38,177 nt of DNA from Hymenopellis radicata (GCA_015501595.1 JADNRX010000495.1:1-38177); one strand, 5' to 3'; counted from the first letter of the stretch, positions 1 to 9,311 are shown. Made by a program: numbers and translations. The notes: generated by a model not told the origin, from the letters alone.

Positions 1-236
1 CGTCCTGCTGAATCACGAAACGATTACCACACTGTTTGCTTCACACTCAAACATTGTTACTTGGACGCGTGATCATGAAATCCTCGAGGATGTGATAAAC
101 CATCAAATGATAAATCAGTCGCGATCCAATTGTTTAGACCCATATGGGGGCGTGTGTTACCATCATGGCTGGACGTGCGCCAGCGTCTCACCACTCGAAC
201 TGCGCACGAGGCTGTGTGTAGGTAAACCGTAAAAGC

Positions 237-1033
237 GCGACTTGAATGTACGTCCTCTGGCATGACGTCTATGGGCGCCCCAGGCTGTACTAATCTGGTT
301 TGGTAGCGCTCTGATCTTACACACGAGTTACGCAACAACGCGATCGAGCACAATGAAACGTTCCTGCGTTTTGATGCCGGCCCCGACCATACCCAATTCA
401 CTTGATGCTGTCAACTGGGGTTCTCTCCTGTCGTCGGATTGCTGGGCCTGGGAGAACTGTCGAGGCTCCTCGCAACTGCCAAGTCTACCGGGCATGTACA
501 TGCACCGCCTTTCAACGAACTCGCATGATAATATTGGAACATCAACAGAAGTTGCCAGGCCTTTGTTTGCTGTATATCTTGTCGTTTGAATGGACTTCAA
601 TCGTGGTGGATAATAATATCCCTTCCCGATGCTCACCGAAGGCTAAACTTGAGCGGCTTCAGGAAGGCATCAACATTTTAGTCGCCACAGATTACAATTG
701 GGGGACGAGAACCGTTGGTTGCTTGGGTGACGCATCCATGAGCGCTCGGGTCCTGGTTCGCCGAGTCGAGATGGATTTGGAGAAGACGGAAACACATCCT
801 CCGTTTGTTATTACTCTGGGTGTCTCTTCGGTCCAAACGATTACATCGTTCAAATACAGCTCGCGCGCTATGAATACTCCCTTCATGATATCAGCTCAAG
901 GAAGAATCTATAGATGAAGTTCGCCCGGAGCGTAACCAATATCTCGCTGACTGAACAAATCAAAGTTGGACAGTTCAGAACAGTTTACTGTAGTTCATCG
1001 TTGTAGATCAGTTGTTGGGGCCGTATCAGGTGT
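237..1033. repeat. Dispersed direct repeat, left copy
   Basis: This ~0.8 kb block recurs in the same orientation at 11167-11978 with high identity and small indels. Shared stretches include the segment from GTCCTCTGGCATGAC, through the block around 340-375, to the block near 1005-1030 that ends GGGGCCGTATCAGG. No reading frame is conserved between the copies, and neither copy shows inverted ends or a clear target duplication. It could be a fragment of an unrecognised retroelement or an old segmental duplication. Sequence before 237 holds nothing I can identify. Confidence 0.8.
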
Positions 1034-1469
1034 TTCATGTTCACTTTTACACGACTCACATCCATCGCAACGCCTCTCACACGAGCGCATGGCTCAGCTA
1101 CATACTACCCTCAAGACCACAGATCTCGAGACTTCGGGATCGACAGATGATCCCGAGCATTGCAGGAAATCGAACCGCTGCAGGAAGATAAAGCGCGTTG
1201 AGCGCCGTACTGAGTCCCGCGTATACAGGTCGGGTTGCGTCTCCACTGTACGAACCGTCCCCTTGAATCGGGTGCTCGAGGGACCAGAAAATGTATATCT
1301 TTGTTCACAGTACAATGACAACCCGCGTTCTCTTTCGAATTCTCTTGACACAAATTTCTTTCAATGGAGCCGTTCTCGTCACGCTACAACATGTGTGACG
1401 GAAAACATGATTAGTGGCGCGAACGATGAGAATGAGGGAACGGAGGAACTATATGCACGGGAAGTCGCA
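1034..1469. other. No gene recognised
   Basis: Sequence between the repeat and the 3' end of the Cyt-like gene. The long plus-strand open frame that crosses this stretch runs antisense through that gene and has no intron signals or recognisable domain. It probably holds the 3' untranslated region of the minus-strand gene. Confidence 0.4.
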
Positions 1470-2269
1470 TCACTCGGACGGGTCCCTGAAGCCCTTCTTG
1501 ACGACAAGCTCCATCGCATCAATAGAGGAGGAGAAATTCTTCGAGGTGCTGCTCTGGAGACCCCACCAAGAGGATTCTTCCTTGATGTCTGCCTCCAGTT
1601 TGATGGTCGTCACCAGACTGTAGAAGAAAGTGGAGCGGTCCGGGTTGGGGAACGCGAAGAGGACTCTGTACTCCCAGGACGAGTTTTCCGAGTCGCTCGA
1701 CTTGGAGAAGTCTGCCCATCCGTTGTCCTTTGCCGCCTTCAAGTTGGTGAATGTCGTCTCGATGTTCGCCTTCAACGCCGTGGAATCCAACTCTACGCTG
1801 AGGGCGTCACGGAGGAAGGCGACGATCTTGTCGACCATCGTCTTCACCGTCGCCGTCTGCTGGTTGATCCTGTTGCTGTTGAACTTGTCGAAGGTGAGGT
1901 CTACACCTGCAATTGCATGTATATTTCATTTGTATAAATAAGCGCAGATGAAGGTCGTCACCTTTGTAGTCGTCGATGGCGTTTTTAAAGCCCTCCCAAT
2001 CGAACCATTTCTTGTCCTCGGCGTTTTCGAGCCTGACGTAGTGCCCGCAGAACTTCATGACCTGCACGCTAGTCGGCACAAGAGTTTTCGGGCAGCTTGG
2101 AGAATTCGTTGAAGGAGGTTGGCGGGGCTTCACATAGGCGTTGATGAGTAGGAATTCAAAGTGTCGGGTATTAGACTGACGCACATTCTTCTTTAGCACT
2201 GATCGTTATGTTTGACGTCAAAAAACAGGTAAATATCAAAGGAGCGTAAGACGCTTACAGGGAGGACAT
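1470..2269 (-). CDS. Cyt/volvatoxin-like pore-forming protein, 4 exons
   Basis: The predicted product has 198 residues and resembles the Cyt delta-endotoxin fold family, which in basidiomycetes includes volvatoxin A2. Family members are secreted or intracellular single-domain proteins that bind membranes and oligomerise into pores. Exons by hand: 2259-2269 (11 nt, holds the ATG), 2134-2175, 1962-2068 and 1470-1906. All introns are GT-AG (83, 65 and 55 nt), and the joined length of 597 nt is exactly 199 codons. The call rests on the last two exons, which show the family's conserved beta-strand pattern around a Tyr-x-Val-Leu-Phe-Ala core and a Met-Glu-Leu-Val-Val strand near the end. No signal peptide is seen, as is usual in this family. 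A TATA box lies ~90 bp upstream. The gene stands alone beside a transposon nest. The first two exon joins are the least certain part. The reading frame looks intact. Confidence 0.7.
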
Positions 2270-2356
2270 GATGAAATATGTTGCGGTGGCTTGACGGTTG
2301 GTTGAGAGGCGATTTGAGAGGAGTTGGTTTAGATGAGACGTCGCAGAAAAGCGAGG

Positions 2357-2363
2357 TTATATA
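2357..2363 (-). promoter_or_regulatory. TATA box of the Cyt-like gene
   Basis: TATATAA on the minus strand, 88-94 bp upstream of the proposed ATG at 2269 and followed by a CT-rich stretch, as expected for a fungal core promoter. It supports the short first exon rather than a start at the later Met codons. Confidence 0.55.
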
Positions 2364-2394
2364 GGAGAATAGCAGCACCATCTAAGTCAGACCA

Positions 2395-2595
2395 TTACCT
2401 CTGGCTGGCCGAATAAAACCACCTTCGATTGTTCAAGTCTGGATTGCGAAGCACGTATTTCACATGTGCTACAGGCTGGTTCGGAACGTGCGCTCGGAGG
2501 ACTTCAAGATCCACAGGTTCTGAGCAGGACTGGCGATCCAATCCCACTTCTGTCCCGCACATCACGTCGTTCAAGCTTCCGCGGCCGTCAACCAC
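2395..2595 (-). other. Open stretch, possible gene remnant
   Basis: A 66-codon open frame lies between the Cyt-like gene promoter and the transposon nest. Its composition is protein-like (VDLEVLRAHVPNQPVAHVKY is part of it), but I recognise no family and find no partner exon. It may be a relic exon. Confidence 0.2.
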
Positions 2596-2652
2596 AGTAA
2601 CTTAAAACATTGCGCTCCCTGGTGAGTCAAGTCTCACGCAGAGACCTGAAAT

Positions 2653-2661
2653 ACCGGGAGA
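2653..2661. repeat. 9-bp target duplication, left side of element A
   Basis: ACCGGGAGA lies directly before the terminal TAGCCAGGTAACC of element A. The identical 9-mer, same orientation, lies at 9560-9568, directly after the TA that closes the Tc1/mariner insertion in A's right end. Confidence 0.75.
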
Positions 2662-2844
2662 TAGCCAGGTAACCTAGCCGTACTGTAATGAGCAAGCGTC
2701 GATACAGTAGGCTAGGTAAAACGGCAGCAATAAAAAGCGTGAACATCTTTTGGTTGTGTTTGGCGCCTTCGGATCAGACGGTCCGCATTGTAATCGACCA
2801 TATATGGTGATTTATTTCGCCCGCCAACTGCCTCGACACAATTC
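2662..2844 (+). repeat. Left terminal inverted repeat of element A
   Basis: About 183 bp, nearly identical to the reverse complement of 5901-6076. Differences include an extra AT-rich insertion near 2800. Contains a subterminal imperfect hairpin, TACTGTAATGAGC...CGATACAGTA, that also occurs in a miniature relative at 19387-19510. Confidence 0.85.
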
Positions 2845-3176
2845 GTCCTCTTCACGCTTATAGAATGCTCTGAGAGCTTAATATCCACTCATTTACTTAT
2901 GCTAGTCGCTACTTGTGCACCTCCCACTCCTCAAGATGTAACATATGCCATACTTAATTCCTCCTCGGATGCTTTGCGCGACCGCGTACTACGCGACCTT
3001 CCTTCCTCTCTTGTCCCGTGGGACTATCTTGCGACTTTGAATCCCGAACTTCGTGCAGTTGCAAACTGCTTCTGCCTTCTTGTGTGGGAGCGTTCTGGCC
3101 ACACCGAGGTTCCTCGTGAGAACCAGCTACTTGTGGCTATGGCCGTCTACTTGCGACAAGGAGATGTATTAGCAAT

Positions 3177-3380
3177 ACCGTAAGCGGATTGGTCGAGGTT
3201 GATTTCGAACTTTGGACTTTGGACAGGGGTACGGTTACAAATTGGGTAGTCGACTCGGATCTGTCTCTCTTGCTGTCGCGTCTCGGTCGCGTCTCTACAC
3301 AGTCGGGCTCTGTCTTCTAAGCAAGATAGAGGGTGGCACATGTACATAGGTTGTATATGTACCTGTAGAGGTTGTTAGAT
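3177..3380 (+). repeat. Left terminal inverted repeat of element B
   Basis: About 204 bp, matching the reverse complement of 5465-5664 with scattered substitutions. Both arms contain the block TCTGTCTTCTAAGCAAGATA and end at GTAGAGGTTGTTAGAT. Confidence 0.85.
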
Positions 3381-4073
3381 TACTGGGGGAGAGCCTCCGA
3401 CTTGTAAAGACGGCCTATCCTTCTCCTCAGTGGTATGCAGCATTTGCGAAGGGTAGGCTCTCGTTCTGAGTTGTTTGTTGATGGTATGACAGTGACACAT
3501 TCAGTTAGTGGATTCCCGTCAATCAGCGATGTATTCCGCTCATGCCTGTTATGTAGGGGCTGGGAAAGGCTTTGGGTGCGCAGACTTCCAACTTCCGACT
3601 TCCATGAGCACAAATGATGATCTTGTACCACTCATAGGCCGGTCCTAGGAGGGTACTTGCCAATCCCGCGACTCAGAACGATGGCCGATACATTTGGAAA
3701 ACTTGCTCCCTTCGAGAATACCCGTACGTTCTTCCGTGTGGAGTGGCAGCCATGTTATCACTGTCAATCTTCATATGTGCGTTCTTCCTGCATGCGGTGA
3801 GCCAGTCTTGCTTCTTTACACGGTACCCCACGTTGAGCTTCGACAGACTCTCCCTAGTGCCAAACGCGTGAACGCCCATGCGACGCGGAGACGGCTAGCC
3901 TTTTTGATGTTCCGACACCACTTACGCAGCTAAGGACGCAAACAGTGACTCGGAACATCAGCGCAAGACGTCCTGTCTGCGTGAGATTGTTACCTGGGGC
4001 GTAATGATAACTACAGCGAATTATACGGCTGGCTCTTCTTTCTGTCCATGGGCTACGCCGTCCTCATACCCTC
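3381..4073. other. Interior of element B, nothing recognised
   Basis: Short open frames occur on both strands, none above 83 codons and none with a domain I recognise. The part around 3680-3800 has a protein-like stretch (MADTFGKLAPFENTRTFFRV) that may belong to a captured gene, but it is soon closed by a stop. Confidence 0.3.
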
Positions 4074-4258
4074 ATGCAGTCTACTCCAATCTCTGAAGGG
4101 GTACTTGGATTCACACCATACAAAATTGGCGTCATCATGGCTACCTGGGTGTTTGTGAATGTGTTGCTCCAGATTCTATGCACAGGATTTTACGCCATTT
4201 TCGGAGAACGCAGGGTATTCATCACATCACATGGGAGTCGGGCAGTATTACGGTATAG
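4074..4258 (+). pseudogene. MFS transporter fragment
   Basis: About 60 codons reading ...STPISEGVLGFTPYKIGVIM... followed by two hydrophobic helices and FGERRVFITSH. This matches the segment of fungal major facilitator transporters in which a loop ending Gly-Leu-Gly-Phe-x-Pro-x-x-Ile-Gly leads into a membrane helix and a short basic loop (FGxRRVF). No ATG-led full gene is present. The TA-type MITE at 4261 ends the similarity on the right, and the left side runs out of frame at ~4070. Probably a captured and decayed piece carried inside element B. Confidence 0.5.
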
Positions 4259-4260
4259 TA

Positions 4261-4409
4261 CTGTGGACTTTCGATCAATTCGTCAGTCACAGGTCACACG
4301 GCCCAAAAAAGTCCTCGGAAAAAATCGCGATAAATCAAAAGAAAAATATTTGGCCAAAAAAATTGATCAAAAATTCGAAAAAAGTGACGAATTGAACGAA
4401 AGTCCACAG
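4261..4409. mobile_element. 149-bp MITE, TA target duplication (Stowaway/Tc1-mariner type)
   Basis: Inverted ends CTGTGGACTTTCG-A/T-TCAATTCGTCA (about 25 bp, one mismatch) are flanked by TA at 4259-4260 and 4410-4411. The core is A-rich and non-coding. Size, ends and TA duplication fit a non-autonomous Tc1/mariner derivative. Confidence 0.75.
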
Positions 4410-4466
4410 TACCAGACGCCAGCTCATTGAGGTTACATCCATAAGGTGCGCGACATACGAGTCCAC

Positions 4467-4882
4467 TAGAGCATGCCACGAGTCTAAACCCGGGTCTGGC
4501 GGGTCGAGTTTGCGCGAGTTTGCATATCTGAAGTCCGGACTTGCGACTTGTCTCAAACTCGCGAGTCGCGGGTTTAAAACTCGCGAGTTTGCGAGTTTTT
4601 GACGAGTTTTGAGCTATAACCCACTCATATCCCCATCAACTGAGGTCAAACTAGTGCAAACATCATCTCTACAGCCTATTGCAACTCTGTTGGATCATAT
4701 TCATATGTATAACACAGTTTATATGCATAATATTATATCTTAACTGACTACCGGAACCTGCGCAAGTACTTGCAGAATCCTCCAACCTCAAACCTGCGAC
4801 TTGCGCGAACCCGGGTCACGAGTCGCGAGTCACAGGTTACCTGCGAGTTACCTGCGCTGGCCGAAACTCGTGGCATGCTCTA
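4467..4882. mobile_element. 416-bp hAT-type MITE with perfect 8-bp TSD
   Basis: Perfect 17-bp inverted ends TAGAGCATGCCACGAGT are flanked by the 8-bp direct repeat GAGTCCAC at 4459-4466 and 4883-4890. An 8-bp duplication and a TAGAG-type end are typical of hAT elements. The body is rich in short CTCGCGAGTTTGCG-like iterations near both ends and has no gene. Perfect ends and duplication point to a young insertion. Confidence 0.9.
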
Positions 4883-4890
4883 GAGTCCAC

Positions 4891-5464
4891 GATTTGTCTG
4901 CCACTAAGTTGAAGTCAATAAGCATGTAGCACATCATCGGTAAGGACTAGTAGGTCATTGATAAACAGCCATCAGAAGTGCTGAGATAGTGCCCTTAGTG
5001 GCAAGCAGGATTGGTGAGTAGGCAGACCAAGGTGACAAAGACCTGCGAGGGCCTAGCTAGCAAGGAATATATGCCATGGGGCAGAGCAGCGAGCGTGAGG
5101 CAAGCGAAGTAAATGTGAGGTAACTTGCGTGCAGATTGAGCAGCAGCGTGGGCTATGGATCCCAGCATTTCTTGAGCATGTGAGTCACATTTGTGTTGTC
5201 GAAGACTCGAAGTCGCCGTCGCCGTTACTGCCGCAGGTGGTTGTTGCCTCGTCGCAGGTCCGGCAGCCTGAAGACTGATAGTTTGAACGAAATTGAGTGT
5301 CAATGACTCCAGTGCACTCATGTCCCATGGTCGGGTCGCTGGGCGGGGGTGAGAATCATCTACTGTGGTGGTCAGAGGGAGAGGTACCAGCGCGATCACA
5401 CCTAGAGGCTAGGATGATCGGACCGGCCACTGTTGAATTTGGTGGCCAAGTTGCTCTGCATATG
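4891..5464. other. Interior of element B, no gene supported
   Basis: One 134-codon minus-strand frame (4995-5399) is present. It is rich in Ala, Thr and Gln without domain, intron or promoter signal and is not called as a gene. No other structure seen. Confidence 0.3.
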
Positions 5465-5664
5465 ATCTAACAACCTCTACAGGTACATATAGACCCTATG
5501 TATATGCGCCACGCTCTATCTTGCTTAGAAGACAGAGCCCGACTGTGTAGAGACGCGACTGAGACGCAAAGCGGCGAGGCACAGATTGACTACCCGATTT
5601 GTAACCGTACTCCTGTCCAAAAGTCCAAAGTTCGAAATCAACCTCGACCAATCCGCTTACGGTA
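5465..5664 (-). repeat. Right terminal inverted repeat of element B
   Basis: Reverse complement of 3177-3380. It ends CCGCTTACGGTA, one base longer than the left end, then enters the 9-bp duplication ATTAGCAAT. Confidence 0.85.
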
Positions 5665-5900
5665 ATTAGCAATTGCCGGTACGGGCTCTGGAAAGACACT
5701 GATGATGATCATGTATGCCGGACTTAGTAACGCGACTTGGTGTGTATGATGTATGCAAGACTGAGTTCGGCTTTCTGCCTAGAGAATGAAAACACGGTCT
5801 GGTTTATGGATTCTGGCGTGTTATGGGAGGGAGTCGATAGAGCGTCAGGTCTAGGAAGTGGTGCATGCCTGAATTTGCCCTTCGACGGCGGGGGATCCAT

Positions 5901-6076
5901 GAATTGTGTCGAGGCAGTTGGCGGGCGAAATAAATCACCGTCCATTACAATGCGGACCGTCTGATCCGAAGGCGCCAAACACAACCAAAAGATGTTCACG
6001 CTTTTTATTGCTGCCGTTTTACCTAGCCTACTGTATCGACGCTTGCTCATTACAGTACGGCTAGGTTACCTGGCTA
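5901..6076 (-). repeat. Right terminal inverted repeat of element A
   Basis: Reverse complement of 2662-2844, closing GGCTAGGTTACCTGGCTA. The final TA served as the insertion site of the Tc1/mariner element that starts at 6077. Confidence 0.85.
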
Positions 6077-6200
6077 CAGCTAGCTGCGAAACTATGTGAA
6101 CTCCGACGAATTTCTTCTCGTTAGAATTTTTGTATAGGGTCGCGGAATATGAAATGCATTTATCCTAATTTGGGGACCGACCTTCCCAGGCTCGTTCTCG
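6077..6200 (+). repeat. Left terminal inverted repeat of the Tc1/mariner element
   Basis: 124 bp, matched base for base by the reverse complement of 9434-9557 except for a few substitutions, such as TAGGGTCGCGGAAT against TAGGGTAGCGGAAT. Confidence 0.9.
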
Positions 6201-6424
6201 TCCTCTACCTCAACGGTCCCTCATCGCGTCCAGCTTGGATCTTTCTCGTCCAGTCCAGTCCTACCTTTCCGTGTCGCGCCACCATTCATGGACCAGTAAC
6301 CAGGCGTCCACGCACGATCATAGGCATCCATACCGCGCTAGATGCAACGCGACCTTGCGATGACTCTTCAGTGGGCTATAAGATGCCAATTATAAGGTAT
6401 GTATCTGTAACCGTAGCCTTTCTT

Positions 6425-8039
6425 ATGTCTCAACGTGATTATAACGATGAGAATCAGCCGCCTCCCCGCCGATCCGCCTCTCCACCTAGGCGGAACCGCC
6501 CCAATGCTGGACCTAGAATGGGATTTTGGCTGCGCCAGACGGACTACCACCCATTTGCAAATCCCACCGGCGCACCACTTGGAGGGGCTTCACACTCCAA
6601 TCCAGTTTTTCCGCCAACACTGCAGCCTTCAACTGCTCAGGATCCTCCACCGCCCTACTCACCTCCCAGTACTGTTCGCCAGGGCCCAGCGTGTAGTGCG
6701 TGTTCGATGTTTTCTCTCTTGTCCGTGCTCATTGTCGAATAGGTGCAGGAGATAGACGCGCCCCAGTAGATGGCCCAACGTTCATCATGGAAGTCCCGCA
6801 CGGTACATGGGCTGTGGGTGCAGAGCCTCTTCTCTCGTCTCTCGTTCTCTCCATCCACCTTCCGTTCCATGAGGGTATGACACAGATCTGTCAACGGATG
6901 GGCGTCGACTTGAGGGTCGCTAGCATTGGGTACAAATTCTCCAAGGAACGGGCTCGCGATCCCATTCATCGTCTTGCTGATCAAACTGACTGGCGAACGA
7001 TGACGGCAACAGCTGCTGGCATGATACAGTCAGCACGGTCTCGGCAAGTTACCTGTCGGGCGTACAACCTCGTGAGTACAGATACTGTCAATGTTCGTGT
7101 TCTGATTCAGCGCTCGTCAGGATCCCCCCTCTGAGATGGCCAACACCACGGGAAATGCGCCTACTCGGAAACGACGACGACGGGATGCCAGCCCTCCTCG
7201 TGAAGTTGTCGGCACGGCCGAGTTTCGCCAGCTTAAAGCACACCTGCAGTGCGCCAAGCATGCTGGGGCCCTTTGTCACGTAGACACCCGGGGTGAGCAC
7301 CGAAATGTGGATATTTATTTGGCGACGCTATGGGCTAAGGAAATAGTGCGTTCGTTATTCATTTTCAGTTCATTGTCCTAACTCTGAATAGGCTATCGGT
7401 TCTGCCACTGTCGAGACTCCACCCAACAACAGCCTCTTCGACGATTTCTACAAACATAAACGACCACGTACGGGGCCTGCCCCAAAGCCCAACTCATCGC
7501 AGCCGACAACCAGTGTTCCGGAAATTCACGTACACGTCAACAACAATATCCCGTCCGAGTTCTCATCATCGTCTATCGGCGCATCGTTGGCCTCATCAAT
7601 GGCTACTGTTTCCCATCCCTCCGCAGCATCGACATCATCATATCCTCTTAACGAGAAGGCCGGCATGAACATGTACAACACGGAGACCTCTGGATACTCT
7701 CCTGATGGTCTCTTCGATTTGGATGCCTACCATTCGGATCTTGCCCTCACCGATGAGGTGCTTCAATCTCTCTTTTTCGACAATGCTCCTTCCGTAACAT
7801 ATCCGTCAACACTGACAGTCCTGCAGGCACAGGACCAGCTCTTTCCGTTTTGCTCGATGAGTCAGTACTACGCTGTGCTCTGCTCGTGGGGACTTGGTTA
7901 TGTTGATAGTATTGGGCTCATGCCGCGAGACTTTTTCCTTAATACAGTTGGTATGCCGAGCGGGATGGTTGACGAGTTCATTAGACTTTCGGCTGAAGCC
8001 TGTCATACCGCGGAGAAGGGCAAGCAGCGTGCCGATTAA
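6425..8039 (+). CDS. Passenger protein of the Tc1/mariner element, unknown function
   Basis: Four exons (6425-6695, 6743-7071, 7121-7345, 7392-8039) joined by 47, 49 and 46-nt GT-AG introns give an uninterrupted 490-aa product. Residues 1-90 are Pro/Arg-rich and low in order. Residues ~100-195 form a dense globular block (VPHGTWAVGAEPLL, GYKFSKERARDP). A basic nuclear-localisation-like run, RKRRRR, sits near residue 218. A final globular block (~428-478, SMSQYYAVLCSWGLGYVDSI ... GMPSGMVDEFI) looks helical and could be a SAM-like fold. I know similar unnamed proteins from mushroom genomes but no function. It faces the transposase tail to tail inside the same inverted ends. Possible roles are DNA binding, transposition helper or unrelated cargo; the sequence does not decide. 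The start is the first Met after the inverted repeat that leads into the Pro-rich run. Confidence 0.75.
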
Positions 8040-8131
8040 TTCTAATTTCTTAGTGAGTCGCAAAGCGCGATGAAGTTAATTTAGTGTACAATCGTACTGT
8101 ACAGAATATGTAAAGGTTAATAATACACTCG

Positions 8132-9311
8132 TTACAAGTATCCGCAATGATGGTACCACCCTCGAATGTTTTCTGGAGTCATCGACTCGTGCACGGCACG
8201 CCAGAACAAAGCATACGGATCGTACGGAGGCCCATTATTAAGTTCACCAAGTGCATAATCCCTGTTCCTACGTATATATGCTTTCATAGCGGAGAAGCCT
8301 TCTTCAATTGGATCAAAATCGGGTGAATAGGGAGATAAATATGCAAGACGCATCCCTCTGTAAAAGCTTGTGAATATGAGAAGGATAATCAGAGAAAATA
8401 CTAACCGGGCTTCAATCATCGGACGTAAGTCTGCCGACTTGTGGATGCTGGCATTATCCATGACGATGACGCTGTTGGGACCGGGGAAGGGATTCATATT
8501 GTCAAGAAGGCCATCGATAAACTCGTTGAAGTCGACGGCACAGAATGATCGGTGAAGAACGGCGAGATGGAGGACACCAGTGAGAGAAATAGCAGGCAAG
8601 ACAGAGTACCTAGATAGGAACAGTCAGAAAACAAATGCGGCAAGTCTGAAGAACCTCACTTTACTCCACGAGCAAAAAAAATCGTGGCGGCGTGCCCGAT
8701 CACCAATTGGAGCCCATGCCCAGCCACGAAGAGTCGTATTTCGATTGCAGCCTGCCTCGTCGACGAAAACAAGCTGTGCTGGAGTGTAGTGGGTAGCAAT
8801 AAACATCTGGTATTGTGCCCTAAGGTCTTCGTCACGTTCCAGAGCCATTCGGGAAACCTTGGATAATGTGAGCGCGATACAATACTCAGAGGTGGGTTCT
8901 CGTACACGTTTCCTGGTGAAGCCTCGTCGTTTCAGGGAGCGACTGATGTTAGTGCAATGGACGAAGATGCCGCGGTCGCGAAGGAGGGCATCCTGAAGCT
9001 CGACAAGGTATGTATCGGGAGTGCGTTCTATGATGCCTTCCAAGTACTAATTGGCGTCAGCATATGCATCAGTATTGCGAAAGCAAACGCACTGCGAGAT
9101 CCAAAGCATTCAATTTAGATGGCCGACCCGTCAACGTCCTCGATCTCTGCACATCTCCCGCCGTGTCAACAAGATTCCGAACGCTGTGAACGAGACCCCG
9201 GCTGACGCCAAGCGTCTGTGCAATTGCGGTGGGTCCCATATTCGTTGTGTTCCCCATGATGAGGATGTGTCGTTTCGTGTCAAGTCCGACATGGCGACGA
9301 ATACCAGGCAT
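8132..9311 (-). pseudogene. Tc1/mariner DD34E transposase, one frameshift
   Basis: Exons 9093-9311, 8660-9046, 8406-8609 and 8132-8357, with 46, 50 and 48-nt introns. The N-terminal exon has a helix-turn-helix (GPTAIAQTLGVSRGLVHSVR). The catalytic RNase-H-like domain shows D in VFVDEAGCNR (~residue 168), D in IVMDNASIHKS (~252) and E in PDFDPIEEG, with 34 residues between the last two (DD34E). The full length would be 344 aa, usual for the family. The exon lengths add to 1036 nt, one more than a multiple of three. The extra base is best placed in the A8 run at 8674-8681 (T8 on the coding strand), since one base less restores the expected DFFARG segment. An alternative upstream splice donor could bypass it. 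Cut-and-paste transposition at TA sites is the known family role. Confidence 0.85.

Larger units (their letters stand above)
3177..5664. mobile_element. Element B: long-TIR, 9-bp-TSD element nested in A
   Basis: Inverted ends 3177-3380 and 5465-5664, starting ACCGTAAGCGGATTGG, are flanked by the 9-bp direct repeat ATTAGCAAT at 3168-3176 and 5665-5673. The insertion lies within a codon of the helicase fragment. The 2.1 kb interior has no transposase. It contains an MFS-transporter scrap (4074-4258), a TA-type MITE (4261-4409) and a hAT-type MITE (4467-4882). The structure fits a non-autonomous Mutator-like element that has picked up host gene sequence (Pack-MULE style). The capture reading is inference. 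Confidence 0.75.
2899..5749 (+). pseudogene. RecQ-like helicase 5' fragment, interrupted by element B
   Basis: The left part (2899-3176) and right part (5674-5749) join in frame if element B and one copy of its 9-bp duplication are removed. Together they read 118 codons, ending at a TGA. The join recreates LAIAGTGSGKTL, a Walker A/P-loop with Gly-Lys-Thr, preceded by a helix reading NQLLVAMAVYL. This is the order seen at the N-terminal edge of the helicase core in RecQ-type and other SF2 helicases of mushrooms. Nothing of motifs Ia-VI is present, because the fragment stops shortly after the P-loop and element A's right inverted end follows. It is best read as host or transposon helicase sequence captured by A and later split by B. 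It cannot make a working enzyme. Confidence 0.65.
2662..6076. mobile_element. Element A: long-TIR, 9-bp-TSD transposon (MULE-like), non-autonomous
   Basis: The ends are inverted copies of one another: 2662-2844 and 5901-6076, starting TAGCCAGGTAACCTAGCC and closing with its reverse complement. Long inverted ends plus a 9-bp duplication (2653-2661 and 9560-9568) are the hallmarks of Mutator-like elements. Without the inserted element B the body is ~0.9 kb and carries only a helicase gene fragment, so it cannot encode its own transposase. Its last two bases (TA) were used as target by the Tc1/mariner element at 6077-9557, which separates A from its right-hand duplication. Superfamily is inferred from structure only. 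Confidence 0.75.

Noticed and set aside
966..1937. Plus-strand frame of 323 codons
   Set aside because: Runs antisense through the spliced Cyt-like gene, has no domain, and mirrors the codon structure of the opposite strand.
4995..5399. Minus-strand frame of 134 codons
   Set aside because: Low-complexity Ala/Thr/Gln composition, no domain, no splice or promoter support, inside element B.
2664..6074. Element A read as a Tc1/mariner element with TA duplication
   Set aside because: TA stands at both ends, but the 9-bp repeat ACCGGGAGA outside the whole nest and the ~180-bp ends fit a 9-bp-duplication element whose terminal bases are TA.
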